Shown here one piece after another: positions 5,630 to 5,659 of a stretch of DNA of 5,659 bases. The stretch covers positions 1-5,659 of the forward strand of contig CALKDJ010000139.1 in assembly GCA_938084195.1 (NCBI GenBank). The letters run 5' to 3'. Made by a program: the position numbers and the translations under genes. Positions within the stretch are counted from its first letter, which is position 1, and each line of letters starts with the position of its first letter. This DNA is from an uncultured Methylophilaceae bacterium (GTDB taxonomy: Bacteria > Pseudomonadota > Gammaproteobacteria > Burkholderiales > Methylophilaceae). The notes beneath the pieces were generated by a model. The model had not been told where the DNA came from, did not search any database, and saw only the letters and a list, made by a program, of their open reading frames with translations.

Positions 5630-5659
5630 TTTTAAAAAATTATGCTAAGAAATTTATCA

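Noticed and set aside
5642..5659. Start of cysS or another gene at ATG 5642 on the plus strand
   Set aside because: Only six codons (MLRNLS) are visible, they do not match the usual CysS N terminus, and the ATG sits almost at the predicted transcript start with no ribosome site.

Overview
The window is AT-rich, densely packed bacterial chromosome. The lumazine synthase fits a betaproteobacterium best: it has the SRFN, PGALEIP and GAVIRGETYHFE motifs and a short AR-x3-KG-x2-AA C-terminal segment, as I recall from Burkholderia-type RibH. The ppiA-ppiB-lpxH gene order also fits. Low GC, overlapping genes and very short spacers suggest a streamlined, probably aquatic lineage such as the OM43/Methylophilales group. 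That placement is inference. No mobile element, CRISPR array, rRNA or tRNA is visible.

Layout. Positions 1-1178 (minus strand) hold the phosphate-starvation two-component system: phoB, then the first 146 codons of phoR, which runs off the left edge. Upstream of phoB lies a clear Pho box, three 11-bp GTCAT-containing direct repeats at 1212-1244 read toward phoB, which suggests autoregulation. Going the other way, 1338-3799 (plus strand) holds a major facilitator transporter of the oxalate/formate antiporter (OFA) type, ribH (lumazine synthase, GTG start) and nusB (antitermination factor). They are spaced 15 bp apart and then overlapped by 4 bp. A consensus -10 hexamer inside the end of the transporter gene may let ribH-nusB be expressed separately.

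Positions 3794-5559 (minus strand) hold ppiA (exported cyclophilin), ppiB (cytosolic cyclophilin) and lpxH (lipid A biosynthesis hydrolase). ppiA and ppiB abut with no spacer, and ppiB overlaps lpxH by 7 bp. lpxH has no ATG, GTG or TTG at a sensible N terminus and most likely starts at CTG 4525. nusB and lpxH converge and overlap by 6 bp, leaving no room for a terminator between them. The last 100 bp hold a possible rightward promoter.

Most of this is conserved housekeeping content. The points most worth a second look are the OFA transporter, whose C terminus carries an extra membrane segment resembling a usually separate small subunit; the non-canonical lpxH start; the triple Pho box; and the transporter joined to ribH-nusB. 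I see no evidence for a wholly new biological system.
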